Below, in pieces: positions 1 through 10,143 of a stretch of 64,000 nt of DNA. The stretch is from Deinococcus soli (ex Cha et al. 2016) (GTDB taxonomy: Bacteria; Deinococcota; Deinococci; Deinococcales; Deinococcaceae): positions 434,001-498,000 of the forward strand of contig NZ_CP011389.1 in NCBI RefSeq assembly GCF_001007995.1, in the 5' to 3' direction. Position numbers and translations under genes: made by a program. The notes under the pieces are model-generated. The model ran no database searches, was not told where the DNA came from, and saw nothing but the letters and a program-made list of their open reading frames with translations. Numbering within the stretch: the stretch's first letter is position 1; each line of letters begins with the position of its first letter.

Positions 1-34
1 ACGTACAACGTAACCGCCAGAAATAAATCTCACG

Positions 35-595
35 TCAGGTGTACGGGTCTTCCAGGTAGCGCTTGAGGACGTGCACGGGTGGGTAGGTACCCGCCTGGAG
101 TTGCGTTTCGACATGCCGCGCGTGTGTCCAGGTGGCGTCGGCCTGGGCGGGTGTGACGAGGCCCTGGGTGACGGCGTCGTCGAGTTCGTCCCCGTCGATG
201 ATGCCGGTCGCGTCGATCACCCAGGGGTCGTGTTCGGCGGGGTGGCCGATCACGTCGAGGTACAGGTCGTCGTGCCAGGGGTACCCGCTGTCGTGCCAGC
301 CCTCGCCGCCGTGCAGGTCGATGTAGTACTGCACGGGTCGCCCGGCGGCGTCGAGCTGCATGGTCAGGGCGCTGCCGGGCGCGCCGTGCCCGCTGGTGGG
401 GTGGGCGCGCACCCAGCGGTACCCGCTGCCCAGGATGCGGCGCAGGCCGTCCCGTCCGGGGATGGGCACGTCGAGGGGCCGGATGACGTCGTGCGCGACG
501 AAGTCCACGATCACGTGTCCGGGGACGTGCAGGACGGTCTGGGTGTGGCGGGTGACGCGCGCCCAGCCGCTCAGGTCGAAGACTTTCCGTTTCAT
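35..595 (-). CDS. DUF402 domain-containing protein
   Basis: 186 residues. The central stretch YYIDLHGGEGWHDSGYPWHD, followed by DDLYLDVI, is the acidic, aromatic-rich core typical of the DUF402/FomD-like fold; characterised members hydrolyse nucleotides or nucleotide-like substrates using metal bound by such Asp/Glu residues. There is no signal peptide or membrane segment, so it should be cytosolic. The start is supported by a GGGGAGGGG ribosome-binding site directly upstream on the minus strand. The substrate cannot be told from sequence. It is separated from purN by a repeat-bearing gap of about 190 nt, so it is probably transcribed alone. Confidence 0.8.
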   Translation of the reverse strand: MKRKVFDLSGWARVTRHTQTVLHVPGHVIVDFVAHDVIRPLDVPIPGRDGLRRILGSGYRWVRAHPTSGHGAPGSALTMQLDAAGRPVQYYIDLHGGEGWHDSGYPWHDDLYLDVIGHPAEHDPWVIDATGIIDGDELDDAVTQGLVTPAQADATWTHARHVETQLQAGTYPPVHVLKRYLEDPYT

Positions 596-659
596 GCCCC
601 TCCCCCATCAGCTTCCTGAAATGGTGTTGCCTGTCTTCCTGCTCGACTGCTTTCCGTTG

Positions 660-753
660 TCCCCTCTCCCCCTGTGGGACTCAGCGAGCTGCGGAGCAGA
701 GAGGGAGGGACTCGCAGAGCTGCGCAGCAGTGGCGCGGAGCGCCGGAAGGGTG
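660..753. repeat. Intergenic repeat with an internal tandem duplication and long inverted ends
   Basis: Two 24-bp imperfect direct copies lie at 676-699 and 707-730 (period 31), each beginning GGGACTC and ending GCAG. The flanks CCCCTCTCCC (661-670) and GGGTGAGGGGG near 747 are complementary enough to fold the whole stretch into one large hairpin. The second copy, 708-730, is identical over 23 bp to the complement of 36798-36820, inside another repeat element in this window. No gene is supported here. It sits between the start of the DUF402 gene and the end of purN. Confidence 0.6.
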
Positions 754-781
754 AGGGGGCGAGGTGAAGGCTCCGGTGTCC

Positions 782-1350
782 TTACCCGAGGCTCCGGACG
801 GCGCGCAGCATGAGGTCGCCCTCGGTGGCCTGCACGCGGGCCTTGAGGTTGGCGAGGTCGTCGCCTGGGTGGACGGGCACGCGGGCCTGCGCGAGGATGG
901 GGCCTTCGTCGATGCCGGCGGTGACGAGGTGGACGGTGGCGCCGCTCTCTAGGTCGCCGCTGGCGAGGACGCTCTCGTGGACGCGGTCGCCGTACATGCC
1001 GCGTCCGCCGTGGCGGGGCAGGAGGCTGGGGTGGATGTTCACGAGGCGGCCCGCGAAGTGCGCCAGGACGCGGGGGCCGATCTCGCGCATGTAGCCGCTG
1101 AGGACGAGTGTGTCCGCGCCCGCGCCGACGAGGACGTCCAGGATGGCGGCGTCCAGGTCGTCCGGGTCGGGGTAGTTCGCGCTGCTGAGGTGTGCGACTG
1201 CTAGGCCCGCGTCGCGTGCCCAGGCGAGGGCCGGGGAGCGGCTGTTGTTGCTGACCAGGGCGACCGGGGTGGCGTTCAGCTCGCCCGCGCGGCAGGCCTC
1301 GACGAGGTGCCGCGCGGCGCTGCCGCCGTGCGAGGCGAGAAAGCCGAGGT

Positions 1351-1354
<4 letters not shown>
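782..1354 (-). CDS. purN: Phosphoribosylglycinamide formyltransferase (GART)
   Basis: 190 residues, the usual PurN length. It transfers the formyl group of 10-formyltetrahydrofolate to GAR, the third step of de novo purine synthesis. The family signature NIHPSLLP (about residues 106-113) supplies the catalytic Asn and His, and the downstream Asp is in [13 protein letters not shown]. The phosphate-binding N-terminus is divergent: it reads [13 protein letters not shown], where most PurN proteins have a GSGSN-type loop. The ATG overlaps the TGA of the upstream M20 peptidase (ATGA), so the two are translationally coupled. A related formyltransferase with another substrate remains possible. Confidence 0.82.
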
Positions 1355-2724
<1,370 letters not shown>

Positions 2725-2867
2725 GGGGGGATGATACGGGCTGACGGGCGCGGGGCGTCCGGGATGGACGGCTGCGGGTGCGGGGCAGGCGGCCTGGGGG
2801 CTCACGCCTCCTGCCTCGCGCGGCCCAGAACCTCTTCGCGGCACGGTCTCAGAAACACTGCTTCCCG

Positions 2868-2883
2868 TATACTCAAGGGAAGG
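2868..2883 (+). promoter_or_regulatory. Promoter -10, HAIR-like half site and RBS of the HspR-like gene
   Basis: TATACT at 2868-2873 is a good -10. It overlaps ACTCAAG (2871-2877), an exact match to the right half of the HspR operator HAIR (CTTGAGT-N7-ACTCAAG). The left half is absent at the expected spacing (2857-2863 reads ACTGCTT). A Shine-Dalgarno-like GGGAAGG follows, just before ATG 2885. Autoregulation is inferred only. Confidence 0.5.
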
Positions 2884-2884
2884 T

Positions 2885-3601
2885 ATGCCCAGCGACGCGA
2901 AAAACCGGCCCGTGTACGTGATCTCCGTGGCGGCGGAACTGGTGGACATGCATCCCCAGACGCTGCGCCTGTACGAACGCAAGGGCCTGATCCGCCCGGG
3001 GCGCAGCAGCGGCAAGACGCGGCTGTACAGCGAGCGCGACATCGAGCATCTGCGCGAGATCCGCCGCCTGACGCAGGAACTCGGCGTGAACCTAGCGGGT
3101 GTCGAGGAGGTCATGCGTCTTCAGCACGAGCTGGATGACATGCAGGGCGAGTTCGAGGCGGAGATCGAGCGCATCGAGAGTGAACTGCGCGAGCAGGCGC
3201 AGCGGCCCGAGGCGCTGCCGGGCGTGGACGGCCGCATCGATCCGCGTGACCGGCCGGTGTACGTGATCAGCATCGCGGCGGAACTGGTGGACATGCACCC
3301 GCAGACGCTGCGCCTGTACGAGCGTAAGCAGCTGATCCGCCCGGGGCGCAGCAGCGGCAAGACGCGGCTGTACAGCGAGCGGGACATCGAGCATCTGCGT
3401 GAGATTCGCCGCCTGACGCAGGAACTCGGCGTGAACCTTGCGGGCGTCGAGGAGATCATGCGCCTGCGCCACAAGCTGGACGCGACACGGTCGGGTCTGG
3501 AGAGCAACGTCCGCCGCATTCAGGAGGACATCACGGAGCGCATGACGAAGTGGCGCACCCTGGCGGAAGGGGATGAACCGGGCGGTGTGGACCGGGAGTG
3601 A
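2885..3601 (+). CDS. HspR-like MerR-family regulator with two tandem DNA-binding domains
   Basis: 238 residues. Residues about 8-85 and 123-200 are two near-identical winged-helix MerR/HspR domains, each containing YVIS(V/I)[36 protein letters not shown] and [20 protein letters not shown]. The two copies are also nearly identical in DNA (2906-3138 versus 3251-3483, offset 345 bp), so the duplication is recent or kept uniform by gene conversion. Each is followed by a charged helix (coiled coil). HspR represses dnaK/clp-type heat-shock genes at HAIR sites as a dimer; one polypeptide here could fill both half sites. No chaperone gene adjoins it. Whether it is the main HspR or a paralogue is not visible. 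Confidence 0.85.
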   Translation: MPSDAKNRPVYVISVAAELVDMHPQTLRLYERKGLIRPGRSSGKTRLYSERDIEHLREIRRLTQELGVNLAGVEEVMRLQHELDDMQGEFEAEIERIESELREQAQRPEALPGVDGRIDPRDRPVYVISIAAELVDMHPQTLRLYERKQLIRPGRSSGKTRLYSERDIEHLREIRRLTQELGVNLAGVEEIMRLRHKLDATRSGLESNVRRIQEDITERMTKWRTLAEGDEPGGVDRE

Positions 3602-3621
3602 TTCACGCATTCCTCAGCGGT

Positions 3622-3650
3622 CCGGTCATCCGTCCGTGCAGGATGACCGG
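3622..3650. terminator. Perfect 10-bp hairpin after the HspR-like gene
   Basis: CCGGTCATCC (3622-3631) pairs with GGATGACCGG (3641-3650) across a 9-nt loop, 20 nt past the stop codon. There is no T run, so it may act as a 3' stabiliser or a factor-assisted terminator. Confidence 0.5.
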
Positions 3651-3703
3651 GCGCGCCGTATGCTGCGGGGCGTGCTGTCTGCCTGCCGTCCGGTTCCTGC
3701 GCC

Positions 3704-4558
3704 ATGCCCGGTGACTTCATGAGGCCCCTGTGGGTGGTGGGGGACATTCACGGGGCGTACGACAAGCTGCGCGCGCTTCTGCTGCGCGCGGGCCTGATCG
3801 ACTTTGACGGCTCGTGGACCGCCGGGGACACGCACCTGGTGTTTCTCGGAGATTACGTGGACCGCGGGCCGAACGGCCTGGAGGTCATCCGCCTGATCCG
3901 CAGCCTGGAGGTGCAGGCGACGGAGGTGGGGGGGCAGGTGACGGCGCTGCTGGGGAATCACGAGGTGATGTTCCTGGCGTCGCTGGTGTTCCGTCACGTG
4001 GACCCGCACGACCGGATGGGGTTCCGGGAGTACTGGCTGGAGAACGGCGGTCAGCCGCGTGACGTGGACCTGCTGGAACCGAGTGATCTGGGGTGGCTGT
4101 CGAACCGTCCGGCGATAACCGTGTCACACGGGTGGTTGATGGTGCATGCCGACAGCCTGATGTACCTGCGGCTGGGCGACTCGGTGAAGGACGTGAATGC
4201 GGAGGTCGCACGCATCCTGGCCAATCCGGACCCGGACGAGTGGGGCCTGTTCCTGAACTGGTTCACGGAGCGTATGGCGTTCGCGCTGGGTGAGGGGGAA
4301 GCCAAGGCCCGCCGGGCCCTGTCGGTGTTTGGTGGGGACCGGATCGTGCATGGGCACACGCCGGTGTATGTCCTGCTGGATGAGGCGCTGCATGGCCCGA
4401 CGGTGGGCGCGGGCGCCCCGATTCCGTACGCGGGGCGGCTGTGCGTGGCGATGGACAGCGGCATGGCGTACCGGGAGGACGCGGGGTTTATCGCGCGGCT
4501 GAATCCGCAGGGCATTGCGGAGGTCGTGGCGTTTCCAAGTGGGAGCTCTCTGTACTGA
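3704..4558 (+). CDS. PPP-family metallophosphoesterase (serine/threonine phosphatase-like)
   Basis: 284 residues with all motifs of the calcineurin-like PPP fold in order: GDIHG, GDYVDRG, GNHE, and VHGHTPV, with an additional His in the central region. These ligate two metals and act on phosphoesters; bacterial members include protein phosphatases and Ap4A hydrolase-like enzymes. No signal peptide. An in-frame ATG at 3719 (MRPLWVV) is the alternative start and would place the core motif closer to the N-terminus, as is usual. A possible -10 TATGCT lies at 3659-3664. Substrate not determinable. It is followed by a transporter operon on the same strand, but with an 80-nt or longer gap. Confidence 0.83.
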   Translation: MPGDFMRPLWVVGDIHGAYDKLRALLLRAGLIDFDGSWTAGDTHLVFLGDYVDRGPNGLEVIRLIRSLEVQATEVGGQVTALLGNHEVMFLASLVFRHVDPHDRMGFREYWLENGGQPRDVDLLEPSDLGWLSNRPAITVSHGWLMVHADSLMYLRLGDSVKDVNAEVARILANPDPDEWGLFLNWFTERMAFALGEGEAKARRALSVFGGDRIVHGHTPVYVLLDEALHGPTVGAGAPIPYAGRLCVAMDSGMAYREDAGFIARLNPQGIAEVVAFPSGSSLY

Positions 4559-4689
4559 TCGCCAGGCTGTCCTGTGTGGGTGTGGGCGCGCGCGGCCGGG
4601 CAGCGGTCCGGTAGGCTGTCGGCACGCCGGTTAAAGGTTCCGTGAAGGAACCGGCTGGGCAGGGGCCCGCCCCGGTGAAAGGATGGACT

Positions 4690-6249
4690 GTGGACCGAAC
4701 CCAATCTTCTGCCGGGCCGCCCGCGTTGCGGCTGAGTGGCATCACGAAACGTTTCCCGGGTGTGGTCGCGAACGACGCGGTGGACCTGACCGTCCACGCG
4801 GGCGAGGTGCTGGCGCTGCTGGGTGAGAACGGCGCGGGCAAGAGCACGCTGATCTCGATCCTGTACGGCCTGTACCAGCCCGACGAGGGCGCGGTGGAAC
4901 TGGCAGGCCAGCCGGTGCGGATCGGCAGTCCGGCGCATGCGCGGCGGCTCGGGATCGGGCTGGTGCCGCAGCATCCGCTGCTGGTGTCGCGGCACTCGGT
5001 CGCGGAGAATCTGGCGCTGGGCCGCGTGGGCGGGCTGTTCCCGGCGCGGCGCGTGGCGGGGCAGGTGCGTGAGCTGTCCGCGCGGTACGGGCTGGAGGTG
5101 AACCCGGACGCGCGCGTGTCGGACCTCTCGCCGGGCGAGAAGCAGCGCGTGGAGATCGTGCGGGCCCTGCTGGGCGGCGCGCGGGTGCTGATTCTCGACG
5201 AGCCCACCAGCGTGCTGACGCCGCAGGAGGCCGAGGGCCTGTTCCGCGTGATGCGCGAACTGAAGGCGGACGGGCGCAGCCTGATCTTCATCTCGCACAA
5301 GCTGGACGAGGTGCTGGCCGTCGCGGACCGCGTGACGGTGCTGCGGCGCGGGAAGGTCGTGGGCGGCGTGCCCACGCAGGGCGCGACCCGCGAGAGCCTC
5401 GCGGAGCTGATGGTGGGCCGCAGCGTGGACTTCACCCGCAAGCGCGCGGGCGGTCCCGGTGCGGACGCGGGCGCGCTGCTGAGCGTGCGGGACCTGAGTG
5501 CGCAGGGCGCGCGCGGCCTGCCCGCGCTGCGCGGCGTGAGTTTCGAGCTGCGCCGGGGCGAGGTGCTGGGCGTGGCCGGGATCGCCGGGAATGGCCAGAG
5601 CGAACTGGTCGAGGTCCTGGCGGGGTTGCACGCGGCGACCGGGTCGGTCACGCTGGACGGTCAGGCGCTGACCGGGGACGCGGCGTCGCGTTTCCGGTCG
5701 GGCGTGGCGCACATTCCTGAGGACCGCATTCACAGCGGCACGGTGCCCAGCATGACGGTCGCGGAGAACCTCGCCCTGAGGGACTTCGGGCGGCCGCCGC
5801 TGGCGCGCGGCCTGGCGCGCGACCTGACCGCCACCGACGAGCGGGCGCGCCGCGAGGTGGAAGCCTACGCGGTCGCCACGCCGGGCATTCACACGCCCAC
5901 GCGGCTGCTGTCGGGCGGGAACATCCAGAAGCTGATCCTGGCGCGGGAACTGGCCGGGCAGCCGAAACTGATCCTGGCGGTGCACCCCACGTACGGGCTG
6001 GACATCGGCGCGACCGATCAGGTGCACCGGGTGCTGCTGGACCGCACGCAGGAGGGCGCGGGCGTGCTGCTGGTCAGTGAGGATCTGGACGAACTGCTGA
6101 GCCTGTCGGACCGCGTGACGGTCATGGTGGGCGGCGCGCTGCTGGGGCCGTTCCCGGTGGCCGAGGTGACACGGGAGTCGCTGGGCCTGCTGATGGGCGG
6201 CGCACACCCGCACAGCCTGCCCGGAGCCACACAGGGGGTGGGCGCATGA
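4690..6249 (+). CDS. Nucleoside/simple-sugar ABC transporter ATP-binding protein (two NBDs)
   Basis: 519 residues from GTG 4690, chosen because AAAGGA (4678-4683) stands 6 nt before it; an in-frame GTG at 4642 has no such site. First NBD: Walker [10 protein letters not shown], signature [10 protein letters not shown], Walker B LILDEPTS. Second NBD (from about residue 265): degenerate Walker [11 protein letters not shown], signature LSGGNIQKL, and [12 protein letters not shown] in place of a canonical Walker B. One active and one degenerate NBD is typical of the RbsA/NupO/YufO type that energises nucleoside or sugar uptake. Overlaps the next gene by ATGA. Confidence 0.9.
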   Translation: MDRTQSSAGPPALRLSGITKRFPGVVANDAVDLTVHAGEVLALLGENGAGKSTLISILYGLYQPDEGAVELAGQPVRIGSPAHARRLGIGLVPQHPLLVSRHSVAENLALGRVGGLFPARRVAGQVRELSARYGLEVNPDARVSDLSPGEKQRVEIVRALLGGARVLILDEPTSVLTPQEAEGLFRVMRELKADGRSLIFISHKLDEVLAVADRVTVLRRGKVVGGVPTQGATRESLAELMVGRSVDFTRKRAGGPGADAGALLSVRDLSAQGARGLPALRGVSFELRRGEVLGVAGIAGNGQSELVEVLAGLHAATGSVTLDGQALTGDAASRFRSGVAHIPEDRIHSGTVPSMTVAENLALRDFGRPPLARGLARDLTATDERARREVEAYAVATPGIHTPTRLLSGGNIQKLILARELAGQPKLILAVHPTYGLDIGATDQVHRVLLDRTQEGAGVLLVSEDLDELLSLSDRVTVMVGGALLGPFPVAEVTRESLGLLMGGAHPHSLPGATQGVGA

Positions 6250-7301
6250 GGTTCGTGGCTCTTCAGGCCCCCTCGGCGGCCCGCACGGCGCTCGTCACGG
6301 TGGCGTCGGTGGTGGTGGCCCTGCTGATCTGCGCGCTGGTGTTCGTGCTGGCGGGGCAGTCCCCGGCGGAGGTGTACGGCACGATGCTGCGCGGCACGCT
6401 GGGCGACCCGACCGGCCTGGCCGAGGTGGGGCGGCGCACCATTCCGCTGCTCTTGATCGGGGCGGGGCTGGCGCTGGCGTTCCGCGCGCAGTTCTTCAAC
6501 ATCGGCGCGGAGGGGCAGCTGCTGCTGGGCGCAGTGTTCGCGGCGGGCACAGCGCTGTTCCTGCCCGTTCCCGGCGCGCTGCTCATCCCGGCGGTGTTCG
6601 TGGCGGGCTTCGTCGGCGGGGGCCTGTGGGCGCTCGTGGCGGCGGCGCTGCGGCGCGTGAACGTGAACGAGATCCTCTCCACCCTGATGCTGAACTACAT
6701 CGCGGTGGCGCTCGTCACCTACCTGATCGCCGGGCCGTGGAAGGGCAAGGACGTGCGCGGGTACATCTACACCGACACCTTCCCGCAGGGCACGTGGCTG
6801 CCCACCCTGAGCGGCACGCAGGTGCACTGGCCCACGCTGCTGCTGGGCGCCGCGCTGGCCCTGGGCCTCCAGTGGCTCCTGACCCGCTCGACGTTCGGGT
6901 ACGCGCTTCGTGTCGTCGGCGAGAACCCCGGCGCGGCGCACTACGCGGGCCTCAGCTCCGCGCGGGTCGCCACGCTCGTCGCCCTCCTCACCGGGGGACT
7001 GGCCGGGCTGGCCGGTGCGGGCGAGGTGGCGGGCATCCACCACCGCCTCCTGGAGGCCAGCCAGATCAGCCTGGGGTACGGCTTCACCGCCGTGATCGTC
7101 GCGTGGCTGGCGCGCGGGAACCCGGCGCTGTGCCTGATCACCGCGCCGCTGATGGGCGTGATCCTGGCGGGCGGGGACCTGCTGAAGATCGACCTGAACC
7201 TCCCGTTCCGCGTGGTGGACATCTTCAGCGGCGTGATCCTGCTGTGCCTGATCGCCTCGGAAGTGTTCATCCGCCACCGTGTCCAGTGGGGCCGCGCGTG
7301 A
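6246..7301 (+). CDS. ABC transporter permease, BMP/nucleoside type (first)
   Basis: 351 residues, very hydrophobic, about nine to ten membrane helices. It contains the BPD_transp_2 pattern FRAQFFNIGAEGQLLLGAVF and the cytoplasmic coupling region LRVVGENPGAAHYAGLS, both typical of RbsC/YufP-like inner-membrane permeases. It forms the translocation pore as a heterodimer with the following permease. Its ATG overlaps the TGA of the ATPase gene. The cargo is inferred to be nucleosides because the likely binding protein at 10144 is of the BMP family. Confidence 0.9.
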   Translation: MRFVALQAPSAARTALVTVASVVVALLICALVFVLAGQSPAEVYGTMLRGTLGDPTGLAEVGRRTIPLLLIGAGLALAFRAQFFNIGAEGQLLLGAVFAAGTALFLPVPGALLIPAVFVAGFVGGGLWALVAAALRRVNVNEILSTLMLNYIAVALVTYLIAGPWKGKDVRGYIYTDTFPQGTWLPTLSGTQVHWPTLLLGAALALGLQWLLTRSTFGYALRVVGENPGAAHYAGLSSARVATLVALLTGGLAGLAGAGEVAGIHHRLLEASQISLGYGFTAVIVAWLARGNPALCLITAPLMGVILAGGDLLKIDLNLPFRVVDIFSGVILLCLIASEVFIRHRVQWGRA

Positions 7302-7331
7302 GCTGCCCCCTCTCCCCCACCGAGGTCCTGC

Positions 7332-8225
7332 ATGGATAGCATTGTCATCGAGGCGCTCGTGCGCGCCCTGGCGGTCGGGACGCCGCTGCTGCTCGCGTGC
7401 CTGGGCGCGATCCTGAACGAACGCGCCGGGGTCGTGAATCTGGGCGTGGAGGGCCTGATGGCCGTCGGTGCGCTCGCCGCGTTCGCGGTCGCCTCCAGGA
7501 GCCCGGACGCGAGCCTGTGGGCGGCGGTCGGCGCGGCCATGCTGGCAGGCGCGGCGCTGTCGGGGCTGCACGCCGTGGCGACCGTCACGCTGCGCGCCAA
7601 CCAGTTCGTCAGCGGCCTCGCCCTGGCCCTGATCGGGACGGGCGCGGCAGGCCTGCTGGGCAAGAAGTTCGAGGGCCTGCCCCTCTTCAACAAGGTTCAG
7701 GACTGGACGCTGGGAAGCTTCACGATCAGTCCGTTCACGGTCGCCGCGCTGATCCTGGCGGGACTGCTGGCCTTCTGGCTGACCGCCACCCGCAGCGGCC
7801 TGACCCTGCGCTCGGTCGGGGAGAACCCGGCGGCGGCGGACGTGCTGGGCGTGAACGTCGGCCTCACCCGCGTGCTGGCCGTGCTGGGCGGCGGCGCGCT
7901 GGCCGGACTGGCGGGCGCGTTCCTGGCCCTGTCGTACCGCTCCTCATGGGCGGACAACATGACGAACGGTCTGGGCTGGATCGCCGTGGCGCTGGTGATC
8001 TTCGTCGGCTGGCGGCCCCTGCGCGCCATTGCCGGGGCGCTGTTCTTCGGCTTCCTGTATTACCTGCAGTTCCGCCTGCAGGGCAACAGCAACGTGCCCA
8101 CCGAGGTGTTCAGCGCCATGCCGTTCATCCTCGTGCTCGTGGTGCTGGCCTTGGCGGGTCTGCGCGGGCAGGCCGGGGACGCGCCGGCCGCGCTGGGCCG
8201 CCCCTACGTGCGCGGCGAACGCTAG
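7332..8225 (+). CDS. ABC transporter permease, BMP/nucleoside type (second)
   Basis: 297 residues and shorter than its partner, as usual for the YufQ-like subunit. Features: LGAILNERAGVVNLGVEGLM near the N-terminus, the coupling region LRSVGENPAAADVLGVN, and about eight membrane helices. It starts 30 nt after the first permease, so it is in the same transcript. A GC-rich hairpin follows its stop codon. Confidence 0.9.
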   Translation: MDSIVIEALVRALAVGTPLLLACLGAILNERAGVVNLGVEGLMAVGALAAFAVASRSPDASLWAAVGAAMLAGAALSGLHAVATVTLRANQFVSGLALALIGTGAAGLLGKKFEGLPLFNKVQDWTLGSFTISPFTVAALILAGLLAFWLTATRSGLTLRSVGENPAAADVLGVNVGLTRVLAVLGGGALAGLAGAFLALSYRSSWADNMTNGLGWIAVALVIFVGWRPLRAIAGALFFGFLYYLQFRLQGNSNVPTEVFSAMPFILVLVVLALAGLRGQAGDAPAALGRPYVRGER

Positions 8226-8236
8226 ACGCGAAGGCA

Positions 8237-8267
8237 GGAGGCCCGGCGACTGCACCGCCGGGCTTCC
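8237..8267. terminator. Hairpin between converging permease and msrQ
   Basis: GCCCGGCG (8241-8248) pairs with CGCCGGGC (8256-8263) over a 7-nt loop, lengthened by flanking GG/CC pairs. No T run. It lies between the ends of two converging transcription units and can serve both. Confidence 0.55.
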
Positions 8268-8287
8268 ACCGTCCGGTCCAGGCCGGT

Positions 8288-8866
8288 TCAGTCGCCGCGG
8301 GCTGGCCGTGACCGCCCGGCGCCGCGCGCCGGTGGGCGTTTCAGCAGGCGCACGGCGAACAGCACGGCGATCACAGCGGCGTAGATCAGCGGCTGGGTGT
8401 GGTCCTTCTTCACGCCCCAGTAATAGTGCAGGGCCCCCAGGCTGACCGCCACGTACGCCAGCTGGTGCAGGCGCGTCCAGCGCTGGAAGCCCAGGCGTTT
8501 CACGGCGCGGGGCGTGCTGGTCAGGGCCAGCGGCACGAGCAGCAGCAGTCCCGTGAACCCGGCCGTGATGAATGGGCGCTCCAGGACGTCCTCGGTCATC
8601 AGGGTCAGGTCGAAGGAGTGGTCCAGCAGGTAGATCAGGAAATGCAGCGCAGCGTACCCGAACGCCAGCAGACCCAGTGTCTTGCGGATGCGGGCGGGCC
8701 AGGTCCAGCCGGTCAGCAGGCGCAGGGGCGTGCAGGCCAGCGACAGCACGAGCAGCGCCAGGGTCAGCAGGCCGGTCTGGAGTGTGGCCCGCTGGATGGG
8801 GTTCGCGCCCAGCTGCCCGGTCAGGGCGTCGGCGATCAGGACGGCGGCCGGGATCAGGCCGCCCAC
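8288..8866 (-). CDS. msrQ: MsrQ, haem-containing membrane subunit of the MsrPQ methionine sulfoxide reductase
   Basis: 192 residues from GTG 8866. Five to six helices; candidate haem ligands are the His in AALHFLIYLLDH and the two in LHQLAYVAVSLGALHYYW, as in YedZ/MsrQ. It passes electrons from the quinone pool or flavin to periplasmic MsrP for repair of oxidised methionine. The GTG start cuts into the first helix. The same frame stays open upstream to CTG 8929, which overlaps the msrP stop (CTGA) and would give a basic N-terminus followed by LGWLVPAVTVGGLIPAAV; that longer form resembles family N-termini better. Confidence 0.85.
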   Translation of the reverse strand: MGGLIPAAVLIADALTGQLGANPIQRATLQTGLLTLALLVLSLACTPLRLLTGWTWPARIRKTLGLLAFGYAALHFLIYLLDHSFDLTLMTEDVLERPFITAGFTGLLLLVPLALTSTPRAVKRLGFQRWTRLHQLAYVAVSLGALHYYWGVKKDHTQPLIYAAVIAVLFAVRLLKRPPARGAGRSRPARGD

Positions 8867-8925
8867 CGTGACCGCCGGAACCAGCCAGCCCAGAGGCGCG
8901 CGGCGGCGGGGTGCCCTTGAGGTCG

Positions 8926-9927
8926 TCAGAAGAACCGCCGCAGGTCCATGCCCCTGTACAGGCCCGCGACCTGCTCGGCGTACCCGTTGAACGGCAGGGT
9001 CTTGCGGCGGCCCAGTTCACCGATGCGCCGCTCGGTCGCCTGACTCCAGCGGGGGTGCGGCACGGCCGGGTTCACGTTCGCGTAGAAGCCGTACTCCTGC
9101 GGGGCCGCCAGCGCCCAGGTGGTCTGGGGCTGCTTCTCGGTCAGGGTGATCCGCACGACGCTCTTGATGCTCTTGAACCCGTACTTCCACGGCACGGCCA
9201 GCCGCAGCGGCGCGCCGTTCTGCCCAGGCAGCACACGACCGTCCAGACCGACCGCCATGAACGCCAGGGGATGCAGCGCCTCGTCCAGGCGCAGGCCCTC
9301 CACGTACGGCCAGTTCAGGACCGGCTGGCGCTGCCCGGGAAACTGTTTGGGGTCCAGCAGCGCCGTGAACTGCACGTACTTCGCCTTACTCGTGGGTTCC
9401 ATGCGGCGGATCAGCGCGGCCAGCGGGAAGCCCAGCCAGGGCATGACCATGCTCCAGCCCTCCACGCAGCGCATGCGGTACACGCGGTCCTCCAGCGGGA
9501 ACCAGCCCTGCAGCGTGTCGATATCCACGGTCATGGGCTTGCGGACCTCACCGTCGATCCGCACGGTCCAGGGGCGGGTCTTGAGGCTGCCGGCCATCCG
9601 GGCGGGGTCGCTCTTGTCGGTGCCGAATTCGTAGAAGTTGTTGTACGAGGTGGCCTGCGCGTACGGCGTGACGGCCTCGCTGGTGTCGTACGGCCCGAGC
9701 GGCCGGGCCGGGCGGGTGAAGGCGGCGCCCTGCGCCTCGGCGCTGCCGGGTCCGCCCGGGCGGCGCGTGAGGAGTTCCAGACCGCCGCCCAGCGCGCCCG
9801 CGGTGGCGGTGAAGAGGGCGGCGCTGCGCAGGAATTCCCGGCGGGGGTTGGGGCTGCCCGGGGACAGGATGCGGCGCTCGCCGGACTCCGGGTCGGCGTG
9901 GTCGGGCGGGATGGGGTGATCGCTCAT
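8926..9927 (-). CDS. msrP: MsrP, periplasmic molybdopterin methionine sulfoxide reductase
   Basis: 333 residues. The N-terminus carries a twin-arginine signal, [20 protein letters not shown], so it is exported folded by Tat with its molybdopterin cofactor. The Mo-ligating Cys is in [15 protein letters not shown]; the sulfite-oxidase-fold core with [12 protein letters not shown] follows. It reduces methionine sulfoxide in envelope proteins using electrons from MsrQ, encoded immediately downstream. GGAGG lies 7 nt before the ATG. The pair separates the ABC permeases from their probable binding protein. moaB, for cofactor synthesis, is also in this window at 21711. Confidence 0.93.
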   Translation of the reverse strand: MSDHPIPPDHADPESGERRILSPGSPNPRREFLRSAALFTATAGALGGGLELLTRRPGGPGSAEAQGAAFTRPARPLGPYDTSEAVTPYAQATSYNNFYEFGTDKSDPARMAGSLKTRPWTVRIDGEVRKPMTVDIDTLQGWFPLEDRVYRMRCVEGWSMVMPWLGFPLAALIRRMEPTSKAKYVQFTALLDPKQFPGQRQPVLNWPYVEGLRLDEALHPLAFMAVGLDGRVLPGQNGAPLRLAVPWKYGFKSIKSVVRITLTEKQPQTTWALAAPQEYGFYANVNPAVPHPRWSQATERRIGELGRRKTLPFNGYAEQVAGLYRGMDLRRFF

Positions 9928-10143
9928 GGGTGGACCTCCTGAACAGATGTACGCAGCCTGAGCGGTTTCGGTTCAGTGCACTGTCACGCGACGCACGGTA
10001 AATCCAGTCGGCGCGACAAAATGCACGCCCAGGCCAGTGAGGTGGTGGGCATGCAGTGCCGTCTGGTCATCCTGTCTCTATCCTTCGCGACAGAATGAAG
10101 GCACAATAAAGCCAGGTTCCGCCCTTTTCCCCGGAGGTTCATC

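Noticed and set aside
2857..2877. Complete HAIR operator upstream of the HspR-like gene
   Set aside because: Only the right half ACTCAAG is present; the left position reads ACTGCTT, so only a half site is claimed.
4051..6213. 720-codon minus-strand frame across the ABC ATPase
   Set aside because: Arg/His/Gln/Pro-rich shadow with no domain; the plus strand carries a complete two-NBD ATPase.
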